Assembly (NCBI GenBank): GCA_015489465.1
Contig: WFZS01000071.1
Location: forward strand, 1-35,918
Direction: 5' to 3'
Length of the DNA stretch: 35,918 nt
DNA from: Bacteroidales bacterium
GTDB taxonomy: Bacteria > Bacteroidota > Bacteroidia > Bacteroidales > F082
Position numbers and translations under genes: made by a program. The notes beneath the pieces were generated by a model. That model made no database searches, was not told where the DNA came from, and saw nothing but the letters and a program-made list of their open reading frames with translations. Positions 25,411 to 34,148 of the stretch are shown here, one piece after another; positions within the stretch are counted from its first letter, which is position 1, and each line of letters begins with the position of its first letter.

Positions 25411-27726
25411 TTAATTTACGGTTAATTTTGTTTTTAAAAGGTCTTTATTTTTTGATGATTTCCCTACCATTACAGTAAAAGTACCGGGTTCAACAACATA
25501 ATTCATATTTACATCATAAAAAGCCAGTTTAGAAGCGGGGAGTGTAAATTTGACGGTTTTGGTTTCCCCCTTTTTCAAGCTGATTCTTTTATAATCTTTT
25601 AACTCTTTTACGGGTCTTGTGGCAGATGAATAATCATCTCTGATGTATAGTTGAACAATTTCATCACCATCAAAATTTCCCGTGTTAGAAATTTTTACCG
25701 AAACGGTTACGGTATCATTTGCCGATATTGTATTTTTATCAAGTTGAAGATCGGAATATTTAAAAGTTGTATAACTCAAACCTTCTCCGAAAGCCCAAAG
25801 AGGCTCACCGGGAATATCTATATACGGGTGAAAATATGAAGAAGGTTTGTAATTATAAAAATTATTCAACTGTCCGGTGCTATAAGGAATAGTAACTGTA
25901 AGTTTTCCGGAAGGATTTACATCTCCTTTTATAACTTCAGCTATTGCCCTGCCTCCGAAATCCCCGGGTTCCCATGCTTCGATAATAGCGGGAATATTTT
26001 CTTTAATCCAAGGTTCGCTTAATGGTCTTCCGTTAACAAAAACCACTACCACATTTTTGTTATTTGCATATATACCTTTTATAAGCTCCAATTGATTGCC
26101 CATCAGGTTTAAAGAACCCCTGTCAATATTTTCACCGCAATTATTCTCACCCTTATCGTATCTTAACGAATTTGAGCCCACAACAACCACAACAGCATCA
26201 TAATCACCTGCTTTTTCTATAGGTTTCTTTATAAGCTCATTATCGGGATGAAACAAACTTTCGCCGCTGTTGATAAAATCCACTTGCGATTTTTTAAAAA
26301 TATTTTTTACACCTTCGTAAACAGTTATAACATTTTCTTCCGGTTGTTTATATGCCCAGTCACCTAATATCCTTTGGTTGTTGGCATTCGGCCCGGTAAC
26401 AAGAATCTTTTTCGCATTTTTTAACGGTAAAAAGTTGTTTTCGTTTTTCAATAATATTATTCCTTCGCGAGCAGCTCTTAACGCAGTTTGTTGATGTTTT
26501 TTACTGAAAAGAACCTTTTTTTCCCGTTTCTCGTCAACATAGGGATTTTCAAATAATCCAAGCATAAACTTGGCTTTCAAAATTTTACTTACCGCCCTGT
26601 CAACATCTTCTTCCGGAACTTGACCTTCGCGAACCAGTTTAGCCAAAGGCTTTAAAAAACCGGGTCCGTGCATATGCATGTCCATTCCGGCGGTTACCGC
26701 CAGTTTTACAGCCTCCTCTTGTGATTTTGCCACATGATGAAGTGTGTGAATTCTTTCGATATCCATCCAGTCGGAAACGACAAATCCTTTAAACCCCCAC
26801 TCTTTTCTCAAAATATCCGTCAAAAGGTGTTTGTTCATATGTGCAGGTATTCCGGAAACTTCATTATGAGCGGCCATAAATGTATAGACGCCGGCTTCCA
26901 CCTGAGCTTTGTACGGAGGCAGCCATATTTCGCGCAACTGTCTTTCGGAAACATCTATCGGTGCGGCATTTGTTCCGTTGTAAGGTTCGCCGCCGCCAAG
27001 AAAGTGTTTTGCACATGCAAGAATATTATCTTTTCCGAAATTGCCTTGATAGCCTTTGGTAAATGCAACACCCATTCTGGAAATCAGATAAGGATCTTCG
27101 CCGAAAGTCTCTCCTGTTCTTCCCCAGCGCGGGTCCCTGGCAACCTCAACGTTAGGGGAAAATGTCCAGTGCATTCCGGTAGCTCTAACTTCTTGTGCCG
27201 TTTCTTTTGCCACTTCATACAGAAGGTCATCATCCCATGTTGACGATAGAGATAATTGTGTGGGATATACCGTAGCTCCGCTGATAAAAGCCTGTCCGTG
27301 TATGGCGTCAATACCTATCAGCAAAGGTATTTTCAACCTTGATTGCATAGCAAGCTTTTGCAACTCATTGGCTTCTTTCAAACTTTTAACATGTAAATAA
27401 GAGCCTATCTCTCCTCTCTTTGTCATCTCCATCATATCCCCGGGAGTAATTCCGGGGTAAAGACTGTACTGATCGTTTGATTTATCCGATTTTCCTTTTA
27501 AATGCTCCCTTGATTTTTTCAAATGCTCTATGGAAACATATTGACACATCTGCCCGATTTTTTCTTCCGGTGTCATTCTGGACATCAGGTCTTTAACACG
27601 GACATCAACAGGCAATTCAGGGTTTTGATAAGGTAATTTTTTTTGTGCTTTTACCGTAACGCTTCCAAAAAGAAAAATAAATGGAAAAATTATGAAAGCT
27701 ATTGAACGTCCAATATGTTTTACCAT
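25411..27726 (-). CDS. GH3 family beta-glycosidase (BglX-like)
   Basis: This 771-residue exported glycosidase has the normal length for BglX-type GH3 enzymes: a signal peptide (to about residue 28), a TIM barrel with KHFLGGGEPYNGTN (residues 240-253) and the nucleophile Asp319 in VVSDW, a second alpha/beta domain, and a C-terminal fibronectin-III-like domain that supplies VTVSVKISNTGNFDGDEIVQL. It removes single beta-linked sugars such as glucose or xylose from chain ends, retaining configuration. It is the first gene of the sulfatase operon, with a perfect -7 box about 94 bases upstream. Beside a GH10 module, a beta-xylosidase role is plausible, but residues do not decide between glucose and xylose. 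Confidence 0.9.
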   Translation of the reverse strand: MVKHIGRSIAFIIFPFIFLFGSVTVKAQKKLPYQNPELPVDVRVKDLMSRMTPEEKIGQMCQYVSIEHLKKSREHLKGKSDKSNDQYSLYPGITPGDMMEMTKRGEIGSYLHVKSLKEANELQKLAMQSRLKIPLLIGIDAIHGQAFISGATVYPTQLSLSSTWDDDLLYEVAKETAQEVRATGMHWTFSPNVEVARDPRWGRTGETFGEDPYLISRMGVAFTKGYQGNFGKDNILACAKHFLGGGEPYNGTNAAPIDVSERQLREIWLPPYKAQVEAGVYTFMAAHNEVSGIPAHMNKHLLTDILRKEWGFKGFVVSDWMDIERIHTLHHVAKSQEEAVKLAVTAGMDMHMHGPGFLKPLAKLVREGQVPEEDVDRAVSKILKAKFMLGLFENPYVDEKREKKVLFSKKHQQTALRAAREGIILLKNENNFLPLKNAKKILVTGPNANNQRILGDWAYKQPEENVITVYEGVKNIFKKSQVDFINSGESLFHPDNELIKKPIEKAGDYDAVVVVVGSNSLRYDKGENNCGENIDRGSLNLMGNQLELIKGIYANNKNVVVVFVNGRPLSEPWIKENIPAIIEAWEPGDFGGRAIAEVIKGDVNPSGKLTVTIPYSTGQLNNFYNYKPSSYFHPYIDIPGEPLWAFGEGLSYTTFKYSDLQLDKNTISANDTVTVSVKISNTGNFDGDEIVQLYIRDDYSSATRPVKELKDYKRISLKKGETKTVKFTLPASKLAFYDVNMNYVVEPGTFTVMVGKSSKNKDLLKTKLTVN

Positions 27727-27819
27727 AGCATTTGTTATTAAAACAATAAATATACATAACCGGCAAGGTTACGCATTAAAACATGAATAAAAAATATCAG
27801 GGATTTCATTCACAATATG

Positions 27820-27827
27820 CAAAGTTA
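27820..27827 (-). promoter_or_regulatory. Bacteroidota -7 box for the GH3-sulfatase operon
   Basis: On the minus strand this reads TAACTTTG, a perfect match to TAnnTTTG. Transcription would start near 27813, giving a leader of about 87 bases. No comparable box was seen in the gaps between the later genes, so this may be the only promoter for all seven. No operator repeat is clear in the leader. Confidence 0.6.
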
Positions 27828-27898
27828 TAATAAATCAAAACTTTTTTTAATATTTTATGTTAAAAATTAACGCAGGTCCGAACTTAATAAATTGATAA

Positions 27899-28534
27899 CT
27901 ATTCCAAAAAGCTAACTACTCCCGTGGTATGATCATACATTGCTCCTACAATGTCAATCTCTTTATTTTTATACATCCGGTATAAAACGGCGCTTTGACT
28001 TTTAATATCCTCCAACGCAAGTTCAACATTTTTGCGGGCAACAGCATCAATAAATTCCGGATTTTGAGAATTGTCATATGTCATTCCGGCATCCACTTTG
28101 GCAACCGCAAGTTTTATAGGCTTTAAAGCTGCCGTAAGATTTCCCAGTTTTACATCATCAACGGCACCTTTTACGGCACCGCATGAGGTATGCCCTAACA
28201 CTACAATTAATTTTGAACCCGTTACCGCACAAGCATATTCCATACTTCCCAAAATATCCCGGTTTACTATATTTCCGGCAATTCTGGTAATGAACAAATC
28301 ACCGATTCCCTGATCAAATATTATTGACGGCATAACCCTTGAATCTATACATCCCAAAACTATTGCAAAAGGATGTTGTGAGTCTATCGTTTCTTTAATA
28401 TGCCAACTGTGATCCCTTTCGATTGTATTATTTTCAATAAATCTTTTATTACCTTCTTTTAACATCTCCAAAGCCAAAGAAGGGGTCATTTTACTTAAAA
28501 TCTCTTTATTTTTAACTTTATCGTGAAAGTCCAT
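27899..28534 (-). CDS. Beta-class carbonic anhydrase
   Basis: This 211-residue cytoplasmic enzyme interconverts carbon dioxide and bicarbonate. Zinc ligands are visible as Cys62, His115 and Cys118 in GCIDSR and GHTSCG, with the catalytic Asp64-Arg66 pair. Length is normal for the family. Its ATG overlaps the stop codon of the SulP gene by one base, so the two are translated together. This pairing is well known: SulP transporters linked or fused to carbonic anhydrase are thought to bring in bicarbonate, for biosynthetic carboxylations or pH control. It lies 172 bases from the sulfatase operon promoter gene, in the same direction, but is separated by that operon's own promoter. Confidence 0.95.
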   Translation of the reverse strand: MDFHDKVKNKEILSKMTPSLALEMLKEGNKRFIENNTIERDHSWHIKETIDSQHPFAIVLGCIDSRVMPSIIFDQGIGDLFITRIAGNIVNRDILGSMEYACAVTGSKLIVVLGHTSCGAVKGAVDDVKLGNLTAALKPIKLAVAKVDAGMTYDNSQNPEFIDAVARKNVELALEDIKSQSAVLYRMYKNKEIDIVGAMYDHTTGVVSFLE

Positions 28535-30198
28535 TATTTATAATTTTTTAAATAATCCGATATTTCATCGTAATTATTGAAAATCTCATCTTCATTTATC
28601 AAATCGGGGATGATATCTATTTTTTCAAACATTATCCTGGGCTGTTCTTTTATTTTGTACAACAGCACTTTTTTGCCTTTAGTTTTTAATTCCAATACAG
28701 CTTCTTCCATGGCATACATTCCGCTTTGGTCAACATAATCAACCTTTTCCATGTTAAAAATCACTATCTCGGATTTTTCAGGTATTGATTTTATAAATTC
28801 TTTAAAGCCGGCAATCATCCCGAAAAACAAAGCTCCGTCAATATGTTTAATATAAACTTTATCGCCCAATGAGTTTACTATTTTCCTTTCTTCCTCAGAA
28901 AGATTTTCGATATCCGACAGCGATATAACCTTACTGCCTCCTTCAACCATATCGGCTGTTTTTTTCATAAAAACAAAAGACGCCAGTACCATACCCGCCG
29001 CTACGGCAACCAACAGGTCAACAAACACCGTTAAAAGAAGTACCACTATCATTATAACGGCATCCGAAACGGGAACGGATTTAATATGTTTCAATCCTTT
29101 GTAATCTATTATACCCAAACCAACGGTTAACAAAATACCTGCAAGAACGGCATTTGGTATTTCTCCCACCAACGACCCCAGACCAAGAAGTATAAATGTT
29201 AAAAGTATTCCCGCGAAAACTCCGGAAAGCCTGGTTTTACCACCCGATTTAACATTAATAACGGTACGCATTGTAGCTCCCGCACCGGGTAATCCGCCCA
29301 CTATACCTGCACCTATATTACCTATCCCTTGTCCTATAAGCTCTTTATTACTGTTATGTTTTGTTTTGGTAATGTTATCGGCAACAACGGATGTCAGTAA
29401 CGAATCAATAGCGCCCAAAACAGCCAAAGTAAAAGCATACTCCAAAATTAAAACCACCGTTTTATAGTCAGTAAAAACCGGTATAAAATCAAGGTGAAGT
29501 TTAGGCAATCCCGTAGGAAGTTCTCCATTGGAATTCAATTTTAAAATTAGATTTCCCGGAACAAAAAAGTAAACTAACAACGAAACTACTATCAAAGCTA
29601 CCAAAGTAGCGGGCACCTTTTTTGTTATGTAGGGAAATCCGTAAATAATGGCAACGGTAAGCAACGCGGCGCCAAAAGAATAGATATTTAAAAGTTCGGG
29701 GATTTGATGCAAAGCCGATATTGTTCCGAAAGCACCTCCCGAGGGGCTTACCGCACCGATAAAAGGAAAAATTTGAGTGATAACTATGATAAGACCTATT
29801 CCGCTCATAAATCCCGAAATCACCGGATAAGGTATATATTTAATATATTTTCCGACTTTTAAAACTCCGAGCAATACTTGTATTAATCCGGTTAAAACAA
29901 ATGCGGCAACTATTACAGGCATGGCTTTTTCAAGACTTCCCGTAATTTTTATAACCTCTATAATCATAACTGCGGAAACAACCGTCATCGGAGCTGTAGG
30001 TCCCGATATTTGCACTTTGGTTCCTCCGAAAACAGATGCTAAAATGCCAAGTGCTATTGCACCGTATAAACCCGCTATAGCTCCCAGTTCCGTTTGCTCG
30101 CCGAAAGCCAAAGCCAAAGGTAAAGCTACGATACCTGCCGTAATGCCTCCGAAAAGGTCTCCTTTAATGTTTGAAAACAAACCCGAAACTTTTTTCAT
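28534..30198 (-). CDS. SulP family anion transporter with STAS domain
   Basis: This 554-residue inner-membrane protein has the SulP fold: many hydrophobic segments in the first 400 residues, including GGITAGIVALPLALAFG, and a C-terminal STAS domain (about 440-550) with VDYVDQSGMYAMEEA. The family moves sulfate, bicarbonate or other anions, commonly with sodium or protons. Direct overlap with a carbonic anhydrase gene argues for bicarbonate uptake. Nearness to sulfatases could suggest sulfate, but that operon has a separate promoter and makes sulfate in the periplasm, where another system may take it up. A perfect -7 box precedes the gene. Confidence 0.92.
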   Translation of the reverse strand: MKKVSGLFSNIKGDLFGGITAGIVALPLALAFGEQTELGAIAGLYGAIALGILASVFGGTKVQISGPTAPMTVVSAVMIIEVIKITGSLEKAMPVIVAAFVLTGLIQVLLGVLKVGKYIKYIPYPVISGFMSGIGLIIVITQIFPFIGAVSPSGGAFGTISALHQIPELLNIYSFGAALLTVAIIYGFPYITKKVPATLVALIVVSLLVYFFVPGNLILKLNSNGELPTGLPKLHLDFIPVFTDYKTVVLILEYAFTLAVLGAIDSLLTSVVADNITKTKHNSNKELIGQGIGNIGAGIVGGLPGAGATMRTVINVKSGGKTRLSGVFAGILLTFILLGLGSLVGEIPNAVLAGILLTVGLGIIDYKGLKHIKSVPVSDAVIMIVVLLLTVFVDLLVAVAAGMVLASFVFMKKTADMVEGGSKVISLSDIENLSEEERKIVNSLGDKVYIKHIDGALFFGMIAGFKEFIKSIPEKSEIVIFNMEKVDYVDQSGMYAMEEAVLELKTKGKKVLLYKIKEQPRIMFEKIDIIPDLINEDEIFNNYDEISDYLKNYK

Positions 30199-30224
30199 AA
30201 ATAAATAATTTTATATGTAAGTCG

Positions 30225-30232
30225 CAAAAATA
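30225..30232 (-). promoter_or_regulatory. Bacteroidota -7 box for the SulP-carbonic anhydrase operon
   Basis: On the minus strand this reads TATTTTTG, a perfect match to TAnnTTTG. Transcription would start near 30218, about 20 bases before the ATG at 30198. Confidence 0.55.
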
Positions 30233-30322
30233 TGTCAAAGCCTGCATGTTTCGGATATTTTTAATTTTTTTAACTGTTTTAAGGATGTTTACAACACGTA
30301 TAAACCGTAATGTTATATTTCT

Positions 30323-30330
30323 TACTTTTG
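30323..30330 (+). promoter_or_regulatory. Bacteroidota -7 box for the DUF2490 gene
   Basis: TACTTTTG matches TAnnTTTG perfectly. It would start transcription near 30337, which rules out the upstream in-frame ATG at 30310 and supports translation from 30358. Confidence 0.55.
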
Positions 30331-30357
30331 ATAAAATTAATGAATTTGATTATTGAA

Positions 30358-31092
30358 ATGTTTACCGGAAAATCATTTGACAAAAAAATAACTACCCTGT
30401 TTTTAGCAATATTGATTTTGCTTTTTAAAACTTCTTTTGCACAGGAAACTACAAAACCGGGATGGGACAATCAGATATATTTCAGCAACAAAATAGCCGG
30501 AGGAAAAAATAAAATCAGATATTCAGGTGAAATCCAGGTACGTTTACGTAACAATTTCCAATCGCTCGACAATTGGTTTGTTGAAGGTACGGCAACATAT
30601 TTGGCAAATAAATGGCTTGAAATAGTGCCCGATTTGAGATTTACAGTAAAGCCCGACAAAATTGAAATAAGACCCGGTATAGGCATTCTTCTGAAAAAAT
30701 TCGTAGTTAACTGGCAGTTTATTAACCAAGTCAAATGGCAAACCGATTTTGCATCAAAAGGCAATACCACTCATGCTTTCAGAGAGGTGGTTTTTGTAAA
30801 TTACAGACATCTGAATGAAAAAATAATAAATACACTGGTTGCCGGCTTTATATACAAAATGACTCCCGACAGAAATTATACTCAGTACATCAGAGTTGGA
30901 CCGGGGGTATCATATATCTTTGATAAAAAACACATCCTTAACTTCAGTTATTTTGTGGGTGTGGAAAACAGGTTGTTAAATGAAACGGATACAAGAGGTT
31001 CTTGGCTATGGTCGGGGATACCTATGCTTCAGTTGGTTATAAACATTACTAAAAGATATACATACCAACCCGCTTATTATTTTAATTTTTAA
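30358..31092 (+). CDS. DUF2490 family outer-membrane protein
   Basis: From the ATG at 30358 the protein has 244 residues and a signal peptide-like start (MFTGKSFDKKITTLFLAILI) ending near TSFAQ. Earlier in-frame ATGs at 30310 and 30340 are less likely because the -7 box at 30323-30330 lies between or next to them. The mature part consists of alternating beta strands with aromatic girdles and ends YQPAYYFNF, as expected for a small outer-membrane barrel. The opening GWDNQIYFSNKI and the strand pattern match DUF2490, a Bacteroidota family of unknown role. It is a single gene between the SulP unit and the cytochrome bd operon. Confidence 0.8.
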   Translation: MFTGKSFDKKITTLFLAILILLFKTSFAQETTKPGWDNQIYFSNKIAGGKNKIRYSGEIQVRLRNNFQSLDNWFVEGTATYLANKWLEIVPDLRFTVKPDKIEIRPGIGILLKKFVVNWQFINQVKWQTDFASKGNTTHAFREVVFVNYRHLNEKIINTLVAGFIYKMTPDRNYTQYIRVGPGVSYIFDKKHILNFSYFVGVENRLLNETDTRGSWLWSGIPMLQLVINITKRYTYQPAYYFNF

Positions 31093-31136
31093 AGCTTTTT
31101 TAACAAAAAAGATTTTATTTAACAAATAATATCTAA

Positions 31137-31144
31137 TATATTTG
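31137..31144 (+). promoter_or_regulatory. Bacteroidota -7 box for the cytochrome bd operon
   Basis: TATATTTG matches TAnnTTTG perfectly and lies 24 bases before the ATG of the DUF4492 gene at 31169. The expected start is near 31151. No second promoter was noted before cydA, so the small gene is probably part of the cyd message. Confidence 0.6.
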
Positions 31145-31168
31145 TATGTATTCAATATGTAATTGATC

Positions 31169-31402
31169 ATGCAAATATTCAATCTTGCAAAAAAAATTTT
31201 TCTCTTTTATTATGAAGGGTTTAAAAACATGACCGTCGGAAAACGGTTATGGGTTATAATACTTGTAAAACTCTTTTTCATGTTTGCAATATTGAAGCTT
31301 TTCTTTTTTCCGGATTTTCTTAAGACAAATTTTTCGACAGACAAACAGCGGAGTGATTATGTTATTGAACAAATGACTTCGCCGGTAATTAATAATAAAT
31401 AA
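31169..31402 (+). CDS. DUF4492 family small membrane protein
   Basis: The protein has 77 residues when started at the ATG at 31169; an in-frame TTG two codons earlier is less likely. It has an amphipathic, aromatic N-terminus (FLFYYEGFKNM), then MTVGKRLWVIILVKLF and one strong membrane segment ending LKLFFFPDFL. This is the DUF4492 pattern, found beside cydA in many Bacteroidota. It begins the cyd operon, 11 bases before cydA. It probably helps assemble or stabilise the bd oxidase, but this is inferred from position and the role is unproven. Confidence 0.88.
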   Translation: MQIFNLAKKIFLFYYEGFKNMTVGKRLWVIILVKLFFMFAILKLFFFPDFLKTNFSTDKQRSDYVIEQMTSPVINNK

Positions 31403-31413
31403 AATATAAGGGT

Positions 31414-32958
31414 ATGGAAAATTTTAATTTGGCATTGGTAGATTGGTCTCGTGCCCAGTTTGCATTAACGGCACTGTATCACTGGATATTTGTTCCGTTA
31501 ACGTTGGGTACAAGTTTCATTATAGCAATAATGGAGACCATCTATGTAAAGACCGGAAATGAAATCTGGAAAAAGATTACAAAATTCTGGATGACGCTTT
31601 TCGGCATCAACTTTGCGATTGGCGTTGCCACCGGAATTATTCTGGAATTTGAGTTCGGCACCAACTGGTCGAACTATTCCTGGTTTGTCGGTGATATCTT
31701 CGGAGCGCCTTTGGCGATAGAAGGTATTATGGCATTCTTTATGGAGTCCACTTTCATTGCAATCATGTTTTTCGGGTGGGATAAAGTAAGTAAAAAATTT
31801 CACCTGGCAGCTACATGGCTAACGGCTATAGGTTCAAACCTGTCCGCTTTATGGATTTTAACCGCAAATGCATGGATGCAGAATCCCGTTGGAATGCATT
31901 TTAATCCGGACACGGCAAGAAATGAAATGGTTAATTTCTGGGATGTGCTTTTTTCACCCACCGCCGTAAACAAATTTTTACATACAATAACATCTGCTTA
32001 TACATATTCGGCATTGTTTGTTATAGGTGTTAGTGCATGGTTTTTAATTAAAAACAGAAATGTTATTCTCGCCAAAAGAAGTATGGTTGTCGCTTCCACT
32101 TTCGGACTTTTGGCTTCTTTATTCATGCTTATTACAGGTGATGAAAGTGCACGACAGGTTTTCAGAACGCAGCCTATGAAACTTGCCGCCATGGAAGGTC
32201 TTTACAGGGGGGAAAGTAATGCTCCTTTGGTGGCTTTCGGGTTATTCAGAGATGAACCGACTCCCCAAAATCCTAAGGCTAAAGAGTGGATTTTAGATAT
32301 AAAAATACCCAACATGTTGTCATATCTGGCGGCACTGGATCCCAATGCTTTTATTCCCGGGGTGCACGATCTTGTGCATGGAAATAAAGAGCATGGTATT
32401 GAATCGTATTACGACAGGATAAAAAGAGGAAAAATAGCCATAAAAGCTCTTGCCGATTATAAAGCGGCTAAAAAAGAGGGTGATGACGATAAAGCTTACG
32501 AAAGTTTGAAACTTTTTAAAGCCAATTACAAAGATTTCGGATACGGATATTATGATGACCCCCACGATTTGATACCTAATGTACCACTGACATTCTATTC
32601 ATTTCATACGATGGTGGGATTAGGTGTGCTGTTTATTTTAGTCTTTTTACTTTCAATGTACTATTCCGTTAAAGATAAAATAACCGCTAAAAAATGGTTG
32701 CTTTGGGTTGCTTTACTTTCTATCCCATTAGGATTTTTGGCACAAGAAGCCGGTTGGATGGTTGCCGAATTCGGGCGTCAACCGTGGGTGGTACAAGATT
32801 ATATGCCTACCCTAACGGCAGTTTCCAATATAAACACTACTTCGGTTATAATAACATTTTGGCTTTTTGCAGTAACATTTACCGTTTTGTTGATTGCCGA
32901 GGTAAAAATTATGCTTAATCAAATTAAAAATTTTAACGAAGATGACGGAGGACATTAA
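31414..32958 (+). CDS. cydA: Cytochrome bd ubiquinol/menaquinol oxidase subunit I
   Basis: This 514-residue inner-membrane subunit carries the haems and oxidises quinol while reducing oxygen to water. His23 in ALYHWIFVPLT fits the haem ligand near the N-terminus, and GAPLAIEGIMAFFMESTF contains the two conserved glutamates of the proton path. The quinol loop begins QPMKLAAMEGLY and is of the long type, with a charged stretch of lysine-rich helices (about residues 305-380) before FGYGYYDDP. GRQPW, a conserved quinol oxidase motif, follows near residue 450. The enzyme supports growth at low oxygen. cydB follows after 2 bases. Confidence 0.97.
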   Translation: MENFNLALVDWSRAQFALTALYHWIFVPLTLGTSFIIAIMETIYVKTGNEIWKKITKFWMTLFGINFAIGVATGIILEFEFGTNWSNYSWFVGDIFGAPLAIEGIMAFFMESTFIAIMFFGWDKVSKKFHLAATWLTAIGSNLSALWILTANAWMQNPVGMHFNPDTARNEMVNFWDVLFSPTAVNKFLHTITSAYTYSALFVIGVSAWFLIKNRNVILAKRSMVVASTFGLLASLFMLITGDESARQVFRTQPMKLAAMEGLYRGESNAPLVAFGLFRDEPTPQNPKAKEWILDIKIPNMLSYLAALDPNAFIPGVHDLVHGNKEHGIESYYDRIKRGKIAIKALADYKAAKKEGDDDKAYESLKLFKANYKDFGYGYYDDPHDLIPNVPLTFYSFHTMVGLGVLFILVFLLSMYYSVKDKITAKKWLLWVALLSIPLGFLAQEAGWMVAEFGRQPWVVQDYMPTLTAVSNINTTSVIITFWLFAVTFTVLLIAEVKIMLNQIKNFNEDDGGH

Positions 32959-32960
32959 AA

Positions 32961-34118
32961 ATGTTTGAAAATTTATCATATTTAGCATTACAAGAGTACT
33001 GGTGGGCAATAGTCAGCCTGCTGGGAGCATTTCTGGTATTTTTACTTTTTGTTCAGGGAGGACAAACCTTGCTGTACACTCTCGGTAAAAATGAAAAAGA
33101 AGTCAGCGTCCTTGCAAATTCAATTGGCAGGAAATGGGAGTTTACATTCACAACCCTGGTAACTTTCGGTGGTGCAGCTTTTGCATCATTCCCTTTATTT
33201 TATTCGACAAGTTTCGGCGGAGCATACTGGGTGTGGATGTTGATACTTTTTGCTTTTATAGTTCAAGCGGTATCTTACGAATACAGAAGCAAAGCCGATA
33301 ACTGGCTGGGAACGAAAACTTACGATATGTTTTTATATGCCAACGGATTGCTGGGGACTATTCTTTTGGGAACTGCTGTGGCAACGTTTTTCACAGGTTC
33401 GCAATTCCATGTTGACGAATTACACCGTTCTTACTGGGATTCACCTTTTAAAGGTCTTGAACTCGCTTTTAACTTCGGAAGATACCAAACTTACATAAAC
33501 CTTTCTTTGGGTTTGGGAGTGTTCTTCCTTTCACGTGTATTGGCGATTTTATATTTCATGAACAATATTGAAGAAGAAAATATAATAAGCAGAGCAAGAA
33601 AAAAACTTGTGCCCAATGCAGTACTGTTTTTAGTTTTCTTTTTATTTTTTCTTATTAACATCCTAGTTATCGAAGGTTTTAATTATGACCCCATAACTAA
33701 AGCCGTTAACATGGAATCATTCAAGTACTTACACAACCTTTTGGCTATGCCTTCGGTTTTAATATTAATGTTACTTGGAGTTATAATGGTTCTTTGGGGA
33801 ATATTCAGAGCTATAACGGCTTTTGAAAAATGCGGTTCAAAAGCTATTTGGTTTACGGGATTGGGAACCGTATTCACGGTTTTTTCATTATTCTTAATCG
33901 CAGGATATAATCATACGGCATTTTATCCTTCGGTTTCCGACCTTCAAAGTTCGTTAACGATAGAAAATGCTTCATCAAGTAAATACACACTTGTTGCAAT
34001 GAGTTATGTTTCATTAATGGTGCCGTTTGTATTAGCTTATATTTGGTATGCTTGGAAAGCTCTTAATAAAAAGAAACTTTCGGTTAATGAATTGGAAAAA
34101 GACGGACACGCATATTAA
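32961..34118 (+). CDS. cydB: Cytochrome bd oxidase subunit II
   Basis: This 385-residue membrane protein has eight or nine hydrophobic segments. The N-terminal YWWAIVSLLGAFLVFLLFVQGG fits the CydB opening (W-W-x-I-V-x-x-x-G), and the following GRKWEFTFTTLVTFGGAAFASFP is a conserved family stretch. CydB has no haem in most enzymes but is needed for complex stability and dimerisation. The gene is 2 bases after cydA. A purine-rich tract and a tiny membrane-protein gene follow, in the place where CydX lies in other bacteria. Confidence 0.95.
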   Translation: MFENLSYLALQEYWWAIVSLLGAFLVFLLFVQGGQTLLYTLGKNEKEVSVLANSIGRKWEFTFTTLVTFGGAAFASFPLFYSTSFGGAYWVWMLILFAFIVQAVSYEYRSKADNWLGTKTYDMFLYANGLLGTILLGTAVATFFTGSQFHVDELHRSYWDSPFKGLELAFNFGRYQTYINLSLGLGVFFLSRVLAILYFMNNIEEENIISRARKKLVPNAVLFLVFFLFFLINILVIEGFNYDPITKAVNMESFKYLHNLLAMPSVLILMLLGVIMVLWGIFRAITAFEKCGSKAIWFTGLGTVFTVFSLFLIAGYNHTAFYPSVSDLQSSLTIENASSSKYTLVAMSYVSLMVPFVLAYIWYAWKALNKKKLSVNELEKDGHAY

Positions 34119-34148
34119 CGTTGAATAAAATAAGAAAGGGAAAATATC

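Noticed and set aside
28534-30198. SulP gene as the sulfate importer of the sulfatase operon.
   Set aside because: It has its own promoter and is translationally coupled to a carbonic anhydrase, which points to bicarbonate.
31095-31111. CTTTTTT / AAAAAAG inverted repeat after the DUF2490 gene as a terminator.
   Set aside because: Its stem is almost entirely A-T with a 3-base loop, too weak to call in such AT-rich sequence.
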